From a bacterium (GTDB lineage Bacteria > 4484-113 > JAFGCY01): 64,000 nt of DNA. The position numbers and the translations under genes are program-made. The notes under the pieces were generated by a model. It was given only the letters and a program-made list of their open reading frames with translations, ran no database searches and had not been told where the DNA came from. The stretch spans positions 118,459 through 182,458 of the forward strand of contig JAGRNT010000009.1 of assembly GCA_020440605.1 (NCBI GenBank). The letters run 5' to 3'. This document shows positions 33,441-42,337 of the stretch, one piece after another. How positions within the stretch are numbered: position 1 is the first letter of the stretch; each line of letters opens with the position of its first letter.

Positions 33441-34475
33441 CTAATCCCATGAATTTTCAGATTTCTGAATGATGTCCTGGGAATCTGGATAGTCGAATTG
33501 CATGTCTGCAGGATTCTCAGCAGTTAGTACGAGAATCAAGCCGTCTCGCAGCCCATTTGGATTTCCATAGCAAATCGGGAAGCCGGAGTAGTCTCCAGCG
33601 ACTGGCCAGTTGTATGGGCTGCCCTGCCTGTAGCTTTTTCCAGGCATCTCTATGCCATTGAAGGACCAGAGCAATCGTGCTGTGGCATTGCCATTATGAA
33701 TAACTTGCCATGGCAACTCGTCCCCAAGAATGTCCTTGCCCTTATTGCGATATGAACCGTAGGCGCCCAGGATGTAATCTACACTTACATCGCTCTTGAA
33801 GGAAAACTGGGAAATGTCATTCACAAATGAAGTCCTGCCTGAAGGGACCTTGTAGAAGAACTGGCCCTGCAGCCAGTATTGCGGTTTGTCCAATGCTTCG
33901 GTGTCCCAGCAGCGGTAGATTACATCCGTGGCGGTACGCTTCCTGACTGGGTTTCCATCGCTGTCCGTGCCCACAATCACTTCGGCGAAGCGCGGGTCCG
34001 CCAGCACATTGCCCATCAGATTGTGATCTCCTCCGAAGCGATAACTGGGAGGGAGAATCGATGCACTCTCATCCGGCCGCAGGGGATCACTCACTGATTC
34101 CTGCAATTCCCGAAGCTGCACGATTGATGGCTTATTGCGAGTACCCTGCTGAAAGGGATTGCGCGGATACCGCGGCATGTAGCCTTCGCTCATCAAGTTG
34201 TCAGCAATGAAGCTGCTGTCAATCTGTCGCTCAGATCCAGCAATCGTACTGCCGCCGGTGATCCATAGGGGATAGTTGCCTCCCGAGTCCACCGCATAGC
34301 GTTCGATTGCCAGCTGGATCGTATGCAGGTTCTGCTTGGCTTCAGCCTCACGTGCCTTGCTCATTGTCCGCTCGTGCATCACCGGTTCCAGCAGGCCAAT
34401 GACCACGCATGCCAGGATCGCCGTCCCGAGGCAGCCAATGATGCAGCCCAGCGGCTTGCTGCCCTTAGCTGCCAT
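33441..34475 (-). CDS. Pilin-related membrane protein 2
   Basis: 344 residues from ATG 34475, chosen because GGAGG lies 6 nt upstream. The N-terminus MAAKGSKPLGC leads into the helix IIGCLGTAILACVVIGLL; the prepilin motif is absent. AEAKQNLHTIQLAIERYAVD, YMPRYPRNPFQQG, NLMGNVLADPRFAEVIVG and YILGAYGSYRNKGKDILG are shared with its paralogs. The ATG lies inside the last codons of gene 3 (11-bp overlap), so translation is coupled. A/T-ending codons are commoner than in flhA or ftsK nearby. Confidence 0.82.
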   Translation of the reverse strand: MAAKGSKPLGCIIGCLGTAILACVVIGLLEPVMHERTMSKAREAEAKQNLHTIQLAIERYAVDSGGNYPLWITGGSTIAGSERQIDSSFIADNLMSEGYMPRYPRNPFQQGTRNKPSIVQLRELQESVSDPLRPDESASILPPSYRFGGDHNLMGNVLADPRFAEVIVGTDSDGNPVRKRTATDVIYRCWDTEALDKPQYWLQGQFFYKVPSGRTSFVNDISQFSFKSDVSVDYILGAYGSYRNKGKDILGDELPWQVIHNGNATARLLWSFNGIEMPGKSYRQGSPYNWPVAGDYSGFPICYGNPNGLRDGLILVLTAENPADMQFDYPDSQDIIQKSENSWD

Positions 34476-35526
34476 TGCTGTCCTCCTCCAGATTGAATCC
34501 GGATTGCTCTTCCTGCCATGCCTCCTGTGGCTCTTCATCGCCGCGATCTGGCGGGTAGTGGCAGGTGTAGCCGAGGCTGGACCAGATAGTGATCACGCCG
34601 TCGTCAATTCCGTTCGGATTTCCTTCCGAGAGGTCAAAGCCTGACTCGCGGTCGCCGATTACAGAGAATGGACTAATCATCCTGATGTCGTCAGGATTGC
34701 CAGTTTCATCCGCATTGCCATGGAACTGCCAGATGCCCGTGTCTTCTCCATACTGGAATACCCTGTTTACCGGTCCGATAACATCCTGTCCCTTATTGTC
34801 GAACCTGCCGTAGCTGCCAACAATGTATTGATCTGCTGCCCCCGGCGGGTAGTGTGGCACTGCCTCGGTTGCTGCGGGACCATAAATGCCTGTTTCATCC
34901 ATCTCCGACCGATAGAAGAACTGCCCCTGCAGCCAGTATTGCGGCTCTTCCAGTTCAACAATGTCCCAGCAGCGAAACTGTACGTCCGAGGCCGTGCGTT
35001 TCATCACGGGGTTGCCTTCGCTGTCCAGCCCGTCCATCATTTCGGCATAACGCGGATCCGCCAGCACATTGCCCATCAGGTTGTAATCCCTGCCAAAGCG
35101 ATACACAGGTGGCTCGGTCCTTGCTCCGTAACCGGGCCAGAACGGATCCGCAAGATTCTTCTGCATCAGCAGTAGCGGATCCGCATAGGCTGCCTTGGTT
35201 GAGCGCCGGAACGGATTGCGCGGGTAAGTTGGCATATAACCTTCAGCCATCAGTGGGTCAGGAATGTACCGGTCATCTATGGCCTTGTTCCCGGCTTCAG
35301 AAAACTCACCGCCGCTGAGCCACAGGGGGTAGTGGTTGTCATAATCAACTGCATATCTCTCGATTGCCAGCTGGATCGTATGCAGGTTCTGTTTGACCTC
35401 GGCCTCGCGGGCATTGGAGGAGGTTCTCTGGATATTCGGTGTCAGGATGGCGACAAGGATCAGTAACATGGCCACTGTCAGGATGAACATCATGCTCCGC
35501 CCGATGCCGCTGGATTCAGTTGCCAT
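34465..35526 (-). CDS. Pilin-related membrane protein 3
   Basis: 353 residues from ATG 35526, with GGGAGG 7 nt upstream, inside the end of gene 4 (11-bp overlap). N-terminus MATESSGIGRS, helix MMFILTVAMLLILVAIL, then NAREAEVKQNLHTIQLAIER. Shared blocks: YPLWLSGGEFSEAG, YMPTYPRNPFRRS, RFGRDYNLMGNVLADPRYAE, EEPQYWLQGQFFYRS, YIVGSYGRFDNKGQDVIG. No prepilin-peptidase motif. The last codons (DSNGS, stop) are the same as in gene 5. Confidence 0.82.
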   Translation of the reverse strand: MATESSGIGRSMMFILTVAMLLILVAILTPNIQRTSSNAREAEVKQNLHTIQLAIERYAVDYDNHYPLWLSGGEFSEAGNKAIDDRYIPDPLMAEGYMPTYPRNPFRRSTKAAYADPLLLMQKNLADPFWPGYGARTEPPVYRFGRDYNLMGNVLADPRYAEMMDGLDSEGNPVMKRTASDVQFRCWDIVELEEPQYWLQGQFFYRSEMDETGIYGPAATEAVPHYPPGAADQYIVGSYGRFDNKGQDVIGPVNRVFQYGEDTGIWQFHGNADETGNPDDIRMISPFSVIGDRESGFDLSEGNPNGIDDGVITIWSSLGYTCHYPPDRGDEEPQEAWQEEQSGFNLEEDSNGS

Positions 35527-36520
35527 TAATTTCCTCCCTTTCATCGTCGGTTTTCCAGTTCAGCTTGTTACCATCCAGTTCAACCTTCGGAGAGTTGGTA
35601 AGTATCCGCAGCACCTGGTCCGGGATGCCATTCGGATTGCCCGGCTTGTAACGGGGTTCCAGCTCATCATTGTATGCAAGCCCGTGCGGGCAGCCCTGAA
35701 AGCTGCCGCTTGCTGAATCGAACATCGCTGCAGCGCAGGTATGGAATGTTTCCGGCCTATTGGAAATTGTCCTTGCCTCGCCAAAAACATCCTTGCCTTC
35801 GCTGCCGGCCTTGCCAAAGGCCCCGAGCACATACATCGGAGGATGCCTGGCTACTGTGAGGCACCCACGAGCTGACTCTCCGACTGCCGTGACGTACTGG
35901 TAGAAGAACTGCCCCTGCAGCCAGTACTGCGGCTTGTCCTGAGCTGCGGCGTCCCAGCAGTGATAGATCACATCAGTGCCTGTACTTTGCTGCAGTGAGT
36001 TGCCGGCAGCATCCTTCCCGACCGAAATCATTCCCCTTCCCGGGTCCGCCAGCACATTGCCCATCAGTTCGTAATCCTTGCCGAAGCGATACACGGGTGG
36101 TTCCACGCTGCTGCCAGAGCCCGGCCTGAATGGGTCGCTGAGCCTGATCTGCATCGCCCGAAGTTCATCATTCGTGTCCCCGGTGCCATGCCTGTTGAAA
36201 GGATTGCGCGGGTATTGCGGCATGTAGCCTTCCGCCATCAGCGGGTCCATCACGAAATGCGGATCGATATCTCCGGCAGCCGGGTCTGCAAAGCCTCCGC
36301 CGCTCAGCCAGAGTGGGTATGCTCCACCGTAGTCCACTGCATAGCGCTCCAGTGCCAGCTGGATTGCATGCAGGTTCTGCTGGGCTTCGGCTTCGCGGTG
36401 TCCCTTGCCGGGCTTGATCCTGAATGGATTTTCGATGAGAACAGCAGCAATGATGATCAGAAGCGGGATGGCCACACATCCCATGACTCTGCGCCCGATA
36501 CCGTGTCCCTTATCTGTCAT
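35516..36520 (-). CDS. Pilin-related membrane protein 4
   Basis: 334 residues. N-terminus MTDKGHGIGRR, helix VMGCVAIPLLIIIAAVLI, then REAEAQQNLHAIQLALERYA. Blocks PLMAEGYMPQYPRNPFNRH, FGKDYELMGNVLADP, DKPQYWLQGQFFYQYV and YVLGAFGKAGSEGKDVFG follow. The C-terminus is more divergent (NPNGIPDQVLRILTNSPKVE). Prepilin cleavage site and Glu5 are missing. The vestige of another copy lies directly upstream and overlaps the start. Confidence 0.82.
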   Translation of the reverse strand: MTDKGHGIGRRVMGCVAIPLLIIIAAVLIENPFRIKPGKGHREAEAQQNLHAIQLALERYAVDYGGAYPLWLSGGGFADPAAGDIDPHFVMDPLMAEGYMPQYPRNPFNRHGTGDTNDELRAMQIRLSDPFRPGSGSSVEPPVYRFGKDYELMGNVLADPGRGMISVGKDAAGNSLQQSTGTDVIYHCWDAAAQDKPQYWLQGQFFYQYVTAVGESARGCLTVARHPPMYVLGAFGKAGSEGKDVFGEARTISNRPETFHTCAAAMFDSASGSFQGCPHGLAYNDELEPRYKPGNPNGIPDQVLRILTNSPKVELDGNKLNWKTDDEREEINGN

Positions 36521-36572
36521 TGAACTTCACCCCCATTAGCCACCTGCCTGTGTTTCTGCCCTTAGCTGCCAT
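36510..36572 (-). pseudogene. Vestigial N-terminus of a lost pilin-related paralog
   Basis: An ATG at 36572 opens a 20-codon frame reading MAAKGRNTGRWLMGVKFNDR, then stop. It matches the start of gene 2 (MAAKGS) and the membrane entry of gene 1 (NTGRWLMGV). It overlaps the end of gene 5 by 11 bp, exactly as gene 2 overlaps gene 3. The simplest account is a deletion that removed the body of a copy that once stood between genes 5 and 4. Confidence 0.75.
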
Positions 36573-37593
36573 TGCTGTCCCCTGATGCACTGTTGCCAGG
36601 CGGATCTTTTTCTTCTGGCGCAACGTAGGACTTGCAATGGGTTCCGCTGCTTAGCACCATGAATATTCCGTCACGATTTGGCGTTTCCGGCTTCTCGAGG
36701 TGAGTATAGATCAGCTCCGTCAGCTCCCGGTTGCTGGCGACGGCACCGATCAGATCAGTGTCCTCCAGAGATTTGCCGTCTGAACCTGCCGGTTGCCAGC
36801 ACAGTAGCGCTGCCCCGTTGTCATCCTGCTGCTGCTGCAGCTTTGCCTGGCTGAGAATATCCTGTCCCTTGTCGCGCTGCCTGCCCCATAGCAGCAATTC
36901 ATAGTTGTCAGGCAGCAGGGATCCATCGTCCATCGAGACGGCGAAATCAAGTGATTCACCATATCTATAGGGCATGTAGCCAAACTGGCCCTGCAGCATC
37001 AGGCGATTGGGCGAATCCTGCGGCTGATCAACGCAGAAGAAGAATGTGTCTGCTCCAGTAGGGCGCATCAGCGGTTTGCCGTTTTGGTCCAGGCCGCAGT
37101 ACTGCTGCGCCATCCGCGCATTGGCGAGCACATTTCCCATCAGGGCAAAGTCCTTGCCGAAGCGCATCACCGGAGCAGGATCGCTGGTCTTGCAGAAAAG
37201 CAGTAGAGGGTCTTCCGTATGAGACTGCGCCACACAGATCAGGATCCGCTGCTGGCGGTCTTTCCTGGCAAATGGATTGGCGGGATAGGCAGGCAGGTAG
37301 CCCTCGTCGAGCAGCGGGTCCAGTTTGAGCCTGGCCCTACGCGCATTCTCGAGAGTAGTGTCAATCTCTCCGCCGCTGAGCCAGAGTGGATATGTCCAAC
37401 CGATGTAATCCACGCTGTAGCGCTCCAGCGCAAGCTGGATCGTATGCAGGTTCTGTTTCGCCTCAGCTTCCCGTGCACTTGCGCGCAGATCCGGCACGAG
37501 GCTTACCACCGTGTACAGCAACAGGGCGATCAGGACCACGGACAGCAGTCCCATCAGCCAGCGCCCCCCGGCGCTGCCGCTCGCAGAAATCAT
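36562..37593 (-). CDS. Pilin-related membrane protein 5 (first gene of the operon)
   Basis: 343 residues. AAGGAG lies before ATG 37593. N-terminus MISASGSAGGRW, helix LMGLLSVVLIALLLYTVVSL, then REAEAKQNLHTIQLALERYS. It keeps YPLWLSGGEIDTT, YLPAYPANPFARK and FGKDFALMGNVLANARMA, but the middle has drifted more than in the others (for example LLLWGRQRDKGQDILSQA, ending CKSYVAPEEKDPPG). The prepilin motif is absent. All five are therefore predicted inner-membrane proteins with large external domains; partner and function are unknown. Confidence 0.82.
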   Translation of the reverse strand: MISASGSAGGRWLMGLLSVVLIALLLYTVVSLVPDLRASAREAEAKQNLHTIQLALERYSVDYIGWTYPLWLSGGEIDTTLENARRARLKLDPLLDEGYLPAYPANPFARKDRQQRILICVAQSHTEDPLLLFCKTSDPAPVMRFGKDFALMGNVLANARMAQQYCGLDQNGKPLMRPTGADTFFFCVDQPQDSPNRLMLQGQFGYMPYRYGESLDFAVSMDDGSLLPDNYELLLWGRQRDKGQDILSQAKLQQQQDDNGAALLCWQPAGSDGKSLEDTDLIGAVASNRELTELIYTHLEKPETPNRDGIFMVLSSGTHCKSYVAPEEKDPPGNSASGDSNGS

Positions 37594-37683
37594 CGGAACT
37601 CCTTAGCTGGCTCCACTTACTGGAGCACCGGGCGGGTCGAAATGTTACTGAAGTTCCAGAACACCCGCGCGGCGGCTGCCCGA

Positions 37684-37689
37684 TATAAT
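37684..37689 (+). promoter_or_regulatory. Start-proximal -10 of the methyltransferase gene
   Basis: TATAAT, then 7 nt, then ATG 37697. The earlier in-frame ATG at 37688 lies inside the hexamer. Confidence 0.6.
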
Positions 37690-37696
37690 GGCCCGG

Positions 37697-38407
37697 ATGG
37701 ATCAGCCGAACCAACAGCAGCCGGTGTTCTGCGACCGCTTCGACGAGCAGCGCTACCAGTTCCTGCATGCCTGCCTGCCCAAGCCGCCGGCCGCGATGCT
37801 CGAGCTCTGCTGCCAGGACGGATCCACCGTGGCGCGCCTGCTGGGCGAGGGCTATGAGGCCAACGGCGTGGAGCTCGACCCCGGGATGATCAGCCTCGCG
37901 CGCGAGCGCTTCCCGCTGCTCGGGCACCATCTGATCCACGGTGAGATGCTCGAGGTCTTCGACCTGGTGCGCAGCCCGCTGGCGCTGGCCTGCTGCTGCG
38001 GCAACCGCCTGCCGGAGCTGGACAGCGAGGAGGACGTGGCGAGCGTGATCCTGCAGCTGCGCGACCTGGCCTGGCCCGGTGGCTACGTCGTCATCGACTT
38101 CTTCAATGTCAACCGGCTCGTGCGCAGCATCGCCGCCGGCACGAGCAAGCTCGAACTGCAGATCACCCCGAGCATGCTGCGCAGCTGGCAGCTCACCGAG
38201 AACAGCACGCGCCCGCTGCGCGAGGTCACCGAGATGAAGCTCGAGGGCCGCTTCCACCGCCGCAAGCGTGAGCTGCTGATGCTCAACCGGCGGCGCATCG
38301 AGGAGCTGCTGCCCGAGGGCGTGCAGCCGGAATTCCTCGGCGGCTACGACGGCAGTCCCTGGAGCGAGGACAGCCACTGGACGATCGTGCGCTTCCGCTG
38401 CGACTGA
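37697..38407 (+). CDS. Class I SAM-dependent methyltransferase
   Basis: 236 residues. Motif I is AMLELCCQDGSTVARLLGEG, with ANGVELDPGMISLARERF as the acidic loop of motif II, and GYVVIDFFNVNRLVRSI after the Rossmann strand. LCCQDG is a variant of the usual DxGxGxG. The C-terminal part resembles small-molecule methyltransferases (EMKLEGRFHRRKRELLMLNRRRIEELL). The substrate is unknown. It is divergent from the pilin-related operon and probably leaderless. Confidence 0.85.
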   Translation: MDQPNQQQPVFCDRFDEQRYQFLHACLPKPPAAMLELCCQDGSTVARLLGEGYEANGVELDPGMISLARERFPLLGHHLIHGEMLEVFDLVRSPLALACCCGNRLPELDSEEDVASVILQLRDLAWPGGYVVIDFFNVNRLVRSIAAGTSKLELQITPSMLRSWQLTENSTRPLREVTEMKLEGRFHRRKRELLMLNRRRIEELLPEGVQPEFLGGYDGSPWSEDSHWTIVRFRCD

Positions 38408-38576
38408 TTTCACCGCCAGTTAACCTGTTGCCATAATCCGGCCCGGCCCAGTGCTGATCAGCCCTCCCGTGCGTCTCGGCCGTGTCTCGCCCGCGCTTAA
38501 CCTCGATTTGTTGCCAAAATCAGCCTGCGGGGCCACGGGGGCAGGGCCAGCTGTGTAATACTGACAGCAGGTTGGA

Positions 38577-38594
38577 ATCCGGAAAGAACCGGAT
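38577..38594 (+). promoter_or_regulatory. Leader hairpin before flhA
   Basis: ATCCGG and CCGGAT flank AAAGAA, just before the AGGAGA ribosome-binding site. A TAATAC hexamer at 38556-38561 could be the -10 of the motility operon, but no clear -35 was found. Confidence 0.45.
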
Positions 38595-38615
38595 CTTACA
38601 GGAGATAGGCGGAAG

Positions 38616-40778
38616 ATGTCGGCACAGAGCAGTGCCGGTGCCGGGCTGGCGGGAATCCTCTCGCGCCTGCAGGCACCGAAGAAGTCACAGATGGAGGCGC
38701 TCGTTCCCTTCGCGATCCTCGCAGCGGTGCTGCTGCTGGTCGTGCGCATCCCCTCGGGCCTGCTCGACATCTTCGTGATCATCTCGCTGATCAGCGGCGT
38801 GGTGATCCTCCTGAACACGATGTACGTCAACACCCCGCTGGACTTCTCGATCTTCCCGGCGGTGATCCTCTTCACGACGATCTTCCGGCTGTTCCTCAAC
38901 GTTGCCACCACGCGCTCGATCCTGTCGAACGCCGAGGCCGGGCACGTGATCAACACCTTCGCGACCTACGTCACGGGTGGCAACGAGGTCGTGGGCCTCG
39001 TGATCTTCCTGATCATCGTGATCATCAACTTCGTCGTCGTGACCCACGGTGCCCAGCGCATCGGTGAGGTGGCGGCGCGCTTCACCCTCGACGCCCTGCC
39101 GGGCAAGCAGATCTCGATCGATGCCGACCTCAACGCCGGCGTGATCAACGAGGAGCAGGCCCGCGCCCGCCGCCGCAAGCTGGAGCGCGAGACGGAGTAC
39201 TTCGGAGCGATGGACGGTGCCTCGAAGTTCGTGCAGCGCGATGCGATGGCCGGGATCATCCTGATCATCGTCAACATCGGCGCGGGCTTCATCATCGGCA
39301 TGCTGCAGATGAAGATGGGTGCCGCCGAGTCGCTCAGCACCTTCACCTCACTCACGGTCGGTGACGGCCTCGTTGCCAACATCCCGGCGCTCCTGATCTC
39401 CACCGCAACCGGCATCATGGTCACCAAGGCCGCCAGCGACGAGACGGTCGGTCTCTCGATGATCACGCAGCTCACGAACCAGAGCCGTCCGCTGATGATC
39501 AGCGCCGGCTTCATCCTCGTGCTGATGATGGTCCCCGGCATGCCGAAGCTGCTCATGGCGCTCGCCGCCGGCACGCTGTTCGCGATCGCCCAGGTGGCGA
39601 AGCGCACGGAAATGGAGGAGGGCCAGCAGGGCAGCGGTCCCGATGGTTCCGGCGCTGCGGGTGGGGCAGGCGGCGAGGGCGGCCAGGCTCAGGCCGAGGA
39701 ACTGAGCGAGGAGGATCAGGCGCGCCACAATCTCGAGCAGCTGCTGAGCGTCGACCTGCTGGAGCTGGAGATCGGCTACGGCCTGATCCCGCTCGTTGAC
39801 AGCGAACAGGGCGGTGACCTGCTGGAGCGCGTCAACAACATCCGCAAGCAGATCGCGATCGCACTCGGCTTCATCGTGCCGCCGATGCGCATCCGTGACA
39901 ACATCACACTCAGGCCCGGGGACTACAACGTCAAGATCCGCGGCAACACCGTCGGCCATGGCGAACTGATGCTGGACCGCTACCTGGCGATGAACCCCAC
40001 GGGCGAGGCCCCGGAACTCAGCGGCGTGAAGGTTCGCGAACCCGCCTTCGGGCTCGACGCCTACTGGATCAACCCCGACGAGCGCGCGATCGCCGAGTCC
40101 GACGGCTACACCGTGGTGGACAGCGCCACCGTGCTGGCAACGCACCTCACGGAGCTGATCCGCCGCAACTGCAGCGAGCTGCTGGGCCGCCAGGCCGTGC
40201 AGGAGCTGCTGGACCTCACGAAGCAGAAGTTCCCCGCCGTGGTGCAGGACCTCGTGCCTGACCGCCTCGGCGTGGGTGAGGTGCAGCGCGTGCTGATGCT
40301 GCTGCTCGCCGAGGGCGTGAGCATCCGCAACCTGCCGCTGATCCTCGAATGCCTCGGCGACCACTGCTCTATCAGCAAGGACCCCGAGGTGCTGACGGAG
40401 TACGTGCGCGTCGCGCTCGGCCGCCAGATCGCAGCGGAGCATGCAGATGCCGAGGGCCGGATCACGGTGCTGACGCTCGACCCGCGCATCGAGGAGAAGG
40501 TTGCCAATTCACTGCAGAACACCACGACGGGCACCATCCCCGTGCTGCCGCCGGCCTACCTGCGCCGCCTGATCGACCTCGTCACCGAGCAGGTCGGGCG
40601 CATGCAGGGCCAGGGCTACGTCCCGGCCTTCATCGTCAGCCCGCGGATCCGCCCCTACCTGCGCAAGGTCTTCGTCAAGCTCTTCCCGGGGCTCGTGATG
40701 CTCAGCTACGGCGAGATCGCGGGTGACGTGGAGATCCGGACCTTCGCAACCGTTGCCAATCCCGAGGAGCAGGCCTGA
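38616..40778 (+). CDS. flhA: Flagellar export gate protein FlhA
   Basis: Inner-membrane gate of the flagellar type III export apparatus. The N-terminal half has about eight helices and FHIPEP-family blocks: NTPLDFSIFPAVILFTTIFR, RSILSNAEAGHVINTF, QISIDADLNAGVI and DGASKFVQRDAMAGI. After about residue 325 a Gly/Glu-rich linker leads into the cytoplasmic substrate-docking domain (IGYGLIPLVDSEQGGDLLER, DNITLRPGDYNVKIRGN). The length, 720 residues, is typical. It opens the motility operon; flhF starts 11 bp later. Confidence 0.97.
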   Translation: MSAQSSAGAGLAGILSRLQAPKKSQMEALVPFAILAAVLLLVVRIPSGLLDIFVIISLISGVVILLNTMYVNTPLDFSIFPAVILFTTIFRLFLNVATTRSILSNAEAGHVINTFATYVTGGNEVVGLVIFLIIVIINFVVVTHGAQRIGEVAARFTLDALPGKQISIDADLNAGVINEEQARARRRKLERETEYFGAMDGASKFVQRDAMAGIILIIVNIGAGFIIGMLQMKMGAAESLSTFTSLTVGDGLVANIPALLISTATGIMVTKAASDETVGLSMITQLTNQSRPLMISAGFILVLMMVPGMPKLLMALAAGTLFAIAQVAKRTEMEEGQQGSGPDGSGAAGGAGGEGGQAQAEELSEEDQARHNLEQLLSVDLLELEIGYGLIPLVDSEQGGDLLERVNNIRKQIAIALGFIVPPMRIRDNITLRPGDYNVKIRGNTVGHGELMLDRYLAMNPTGEAPELSGVKVREPAFGLDAYWINPDERAIAESDGYTVVDSATVLATHLTELIRRNCSELLGRQAVQELLDLTKQKFPAVVQDLVPDRLGVGEVQRVLMLLLAEGVSIRNLPLILECLGDHCSISKDPEVLTEYVRVALGRQIAAEHADAEGRITVLTLDPRIEEKVANSLQNTTTGTIPVLPPAYLRRLIDLVTEQVGRMQGQGYVPAFIVSPRIRPYLRKVFVKLFPGLVMLSYGEIAGDVEIRTFATVANPEEQA

Positions 40779-40789
40779 GGTGAACCACC

Positions 40790-42337
40790 ATGCCCACTAG
40801 GATCAGAAGATATGAGGAGAAGCTCGAAAACCTGGACAGCCTGCTGTCACGGATCGAGCGCGAAATGGGACCCCAGGCCCAGCTCGAGGCCCGCGAATTC
40901 CGCCGCAACGGCGTGCTCGGGCTCGGCGGGCAGCGCATGGTGGAGATCATCGCCACGCTCAGCCTCGAGGAGCAGCACGGCGATGTGCTGGCCGACAGCG
41001 CAGTCCAGCCCGGCAATGACCAGCAGCGACAGCTGGAGGATCCCAGCGATGACGACATCCGCCGCGAACTACTGGCCGGCTACGACTCGGCAGGTGCTGA
41101 CAACGCAGCCGCTGCAACACCACGTCCGGCGGCAGCCCGTGAATACATGACCACGCGCCTCGATGGCAATGCCGGCAGCCGCCTGCGTGATGCCTTCGCG
41201 CGCAATGAAACCCCGCCGCTGCAGCCAGCCAGCCAGCCGCAGCCCCGGTTGCAGCCGCAGCCTGTTGCCGTGCAGCCATCCCTTGCCGACACCGGCAGGG
41301 AAGATGCGGAGCTGCGGGCCTCGCTGGATGAAATCCGCGGCCTGCTCGGGGATCTGGCCCAGCGCCAGCGCGAACATGAGCGCCTGTTGCGTGAGCAGGC
41401 TGATGCCAGCCGCGGGATGCCCGTGCGATTCGCGTCTGAACTGGAACGCCTCGAGCAGAGCTTCCGGGCCCAGCGCGAGGAACTGGAGCAGCGCCAGCAG
41501 GCGCGCCTGCAGGAGCAGGCTGTCCCCGCCGGCAATCAGCTGCCCACTGAGGGGCCTCTTGCCAATGTGCTCAATACGCTGCTGGAATGGAACATCCCGC
41601 TCGCGGACAGCCGCGAACTGCTGCAGGAAGCACAGCAGGGTCTGGATCCCGACGCGGATGAGACAGCGCTGCTGGCAGCGGTGCGCCGCGAGATCTGCCG
41701 GGGAGTGCTGCTGCGCGGCGGCCTGCGCGTCAAGCCCGGTGAGCGCCGCGTGGTTGCGCTTGTCGGCCCGACCGGCGTCGGCAAGACCACCACGATCGCC
41801 AAGCTCGCCGCCCAGGCCGTGTTCAGCCAGGACCTGCGCGTCGCCGTTGTCAGCATGGACAACTACCGCATTGCCGCTGCTGAGCAGCTACGCAACTATG
41901 CCGAGATCATGGGCCTGCGCTTCGAGATCGTCTTCAGCCCGCAGGAGTATGCGGAGACGCTTGAGCGCCTGGCGGACTTCGACCTGATCCTTGTTGACAC
42001 CGCGGGCCGCTCGCCCAACAGTGCGGAACACATCGCCGAGACCCGTGTGATGCTGGAAGCCGGTCAGCCGGATGAGGTGCATCTCGTGCTCAGCGCCGGG
42101 ATGCAGCTCGGCGACGCCCGGCGTAGCCTGGAGGCCTTCAGTGTACTGGGCTGCGGTCAGCTGATCCTCAGCAAGCTCGATGAATGCGTCGGGCTGGGCG
42201 GGATCCACAACATCGGCCGGCTCTGCAGCCTGCCGCAGAGTTACTTCACGACGGGCCAGAGCGTACCGGAGGACATCCGCAGTGCGGATCCGGACTTCAT
42301 GACTGAACTGATGCAGACGGGGGTTGAGCTGCAATGA
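40790..42337 (+). CDS. flhF: Flagellar-placement SRP-type GTPase FlhF
   Basis: Third SRP GTPase (with Ffh and FtsY), which sets where flagella are built. The N-terminal ~250 residues are a variable, Gln/Arg-rich B-domain with predicted coiled coil (LEQSFRAQREELEQRQQARL). The NG domain follows, with P-loop GPTGVGKTTTIAKLA (near residue 327), SMDNYRIAAAEQLRNYAEIM, ILVDTAGRSP and LILSKLDECVGLGGI. It overlaps flhG by 4 bp. Confidence 0.95.
   Translation: MPTRIRRYEEKLENLDSLLSRIEREMGPQAQLEAREFRRNGVLGLGGQRMVEIIATLSLEEQHGDVLADSAVQPGNDQQRQLEDPSDDDIRRELLAGYDSAGADNAAAATPRPAAAREYMTTRLDGNAGSRLRDAFARNETPPLQPASQPQPRLQPQPVAVQPSLADTGREDAELRASLDEIRGLLGDLAQRQREHERLLREQADASRGMPVRFASELERLEQSFRAQREELEQRQQARLQEQAVPAGNQLPTEGPLANVLNTLLEWNIPLADSRELLQEAQQGLDPDADETALLAAVRREICRGVLLRGGLRVKPGERRVVALVGPTGVGKTTTIAKLAAQAVFSQDLRVAVVSMDNYRIAAAEQLRNYAEIMGLRFEIVFSPQEYAETLERLADFDLILVDTAGRSPNSAEHIAETRVMLEAGQPDEVHLVLSAGMQLGDARRSLEAFSVLGCGQLILSKLDECVGLGGIHNIGRLCSLPQSYFTTGQSVPEDIRSADPDFMTELMQTGVELQ

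Noticed and set aside
32366..37593. Silent pilin cassettes (pilS-like)
   Set aside because: Each copy has its own start, ribosome-binding site and full N-terminal helix, so they are expressed genes; recombination among them is still possible.
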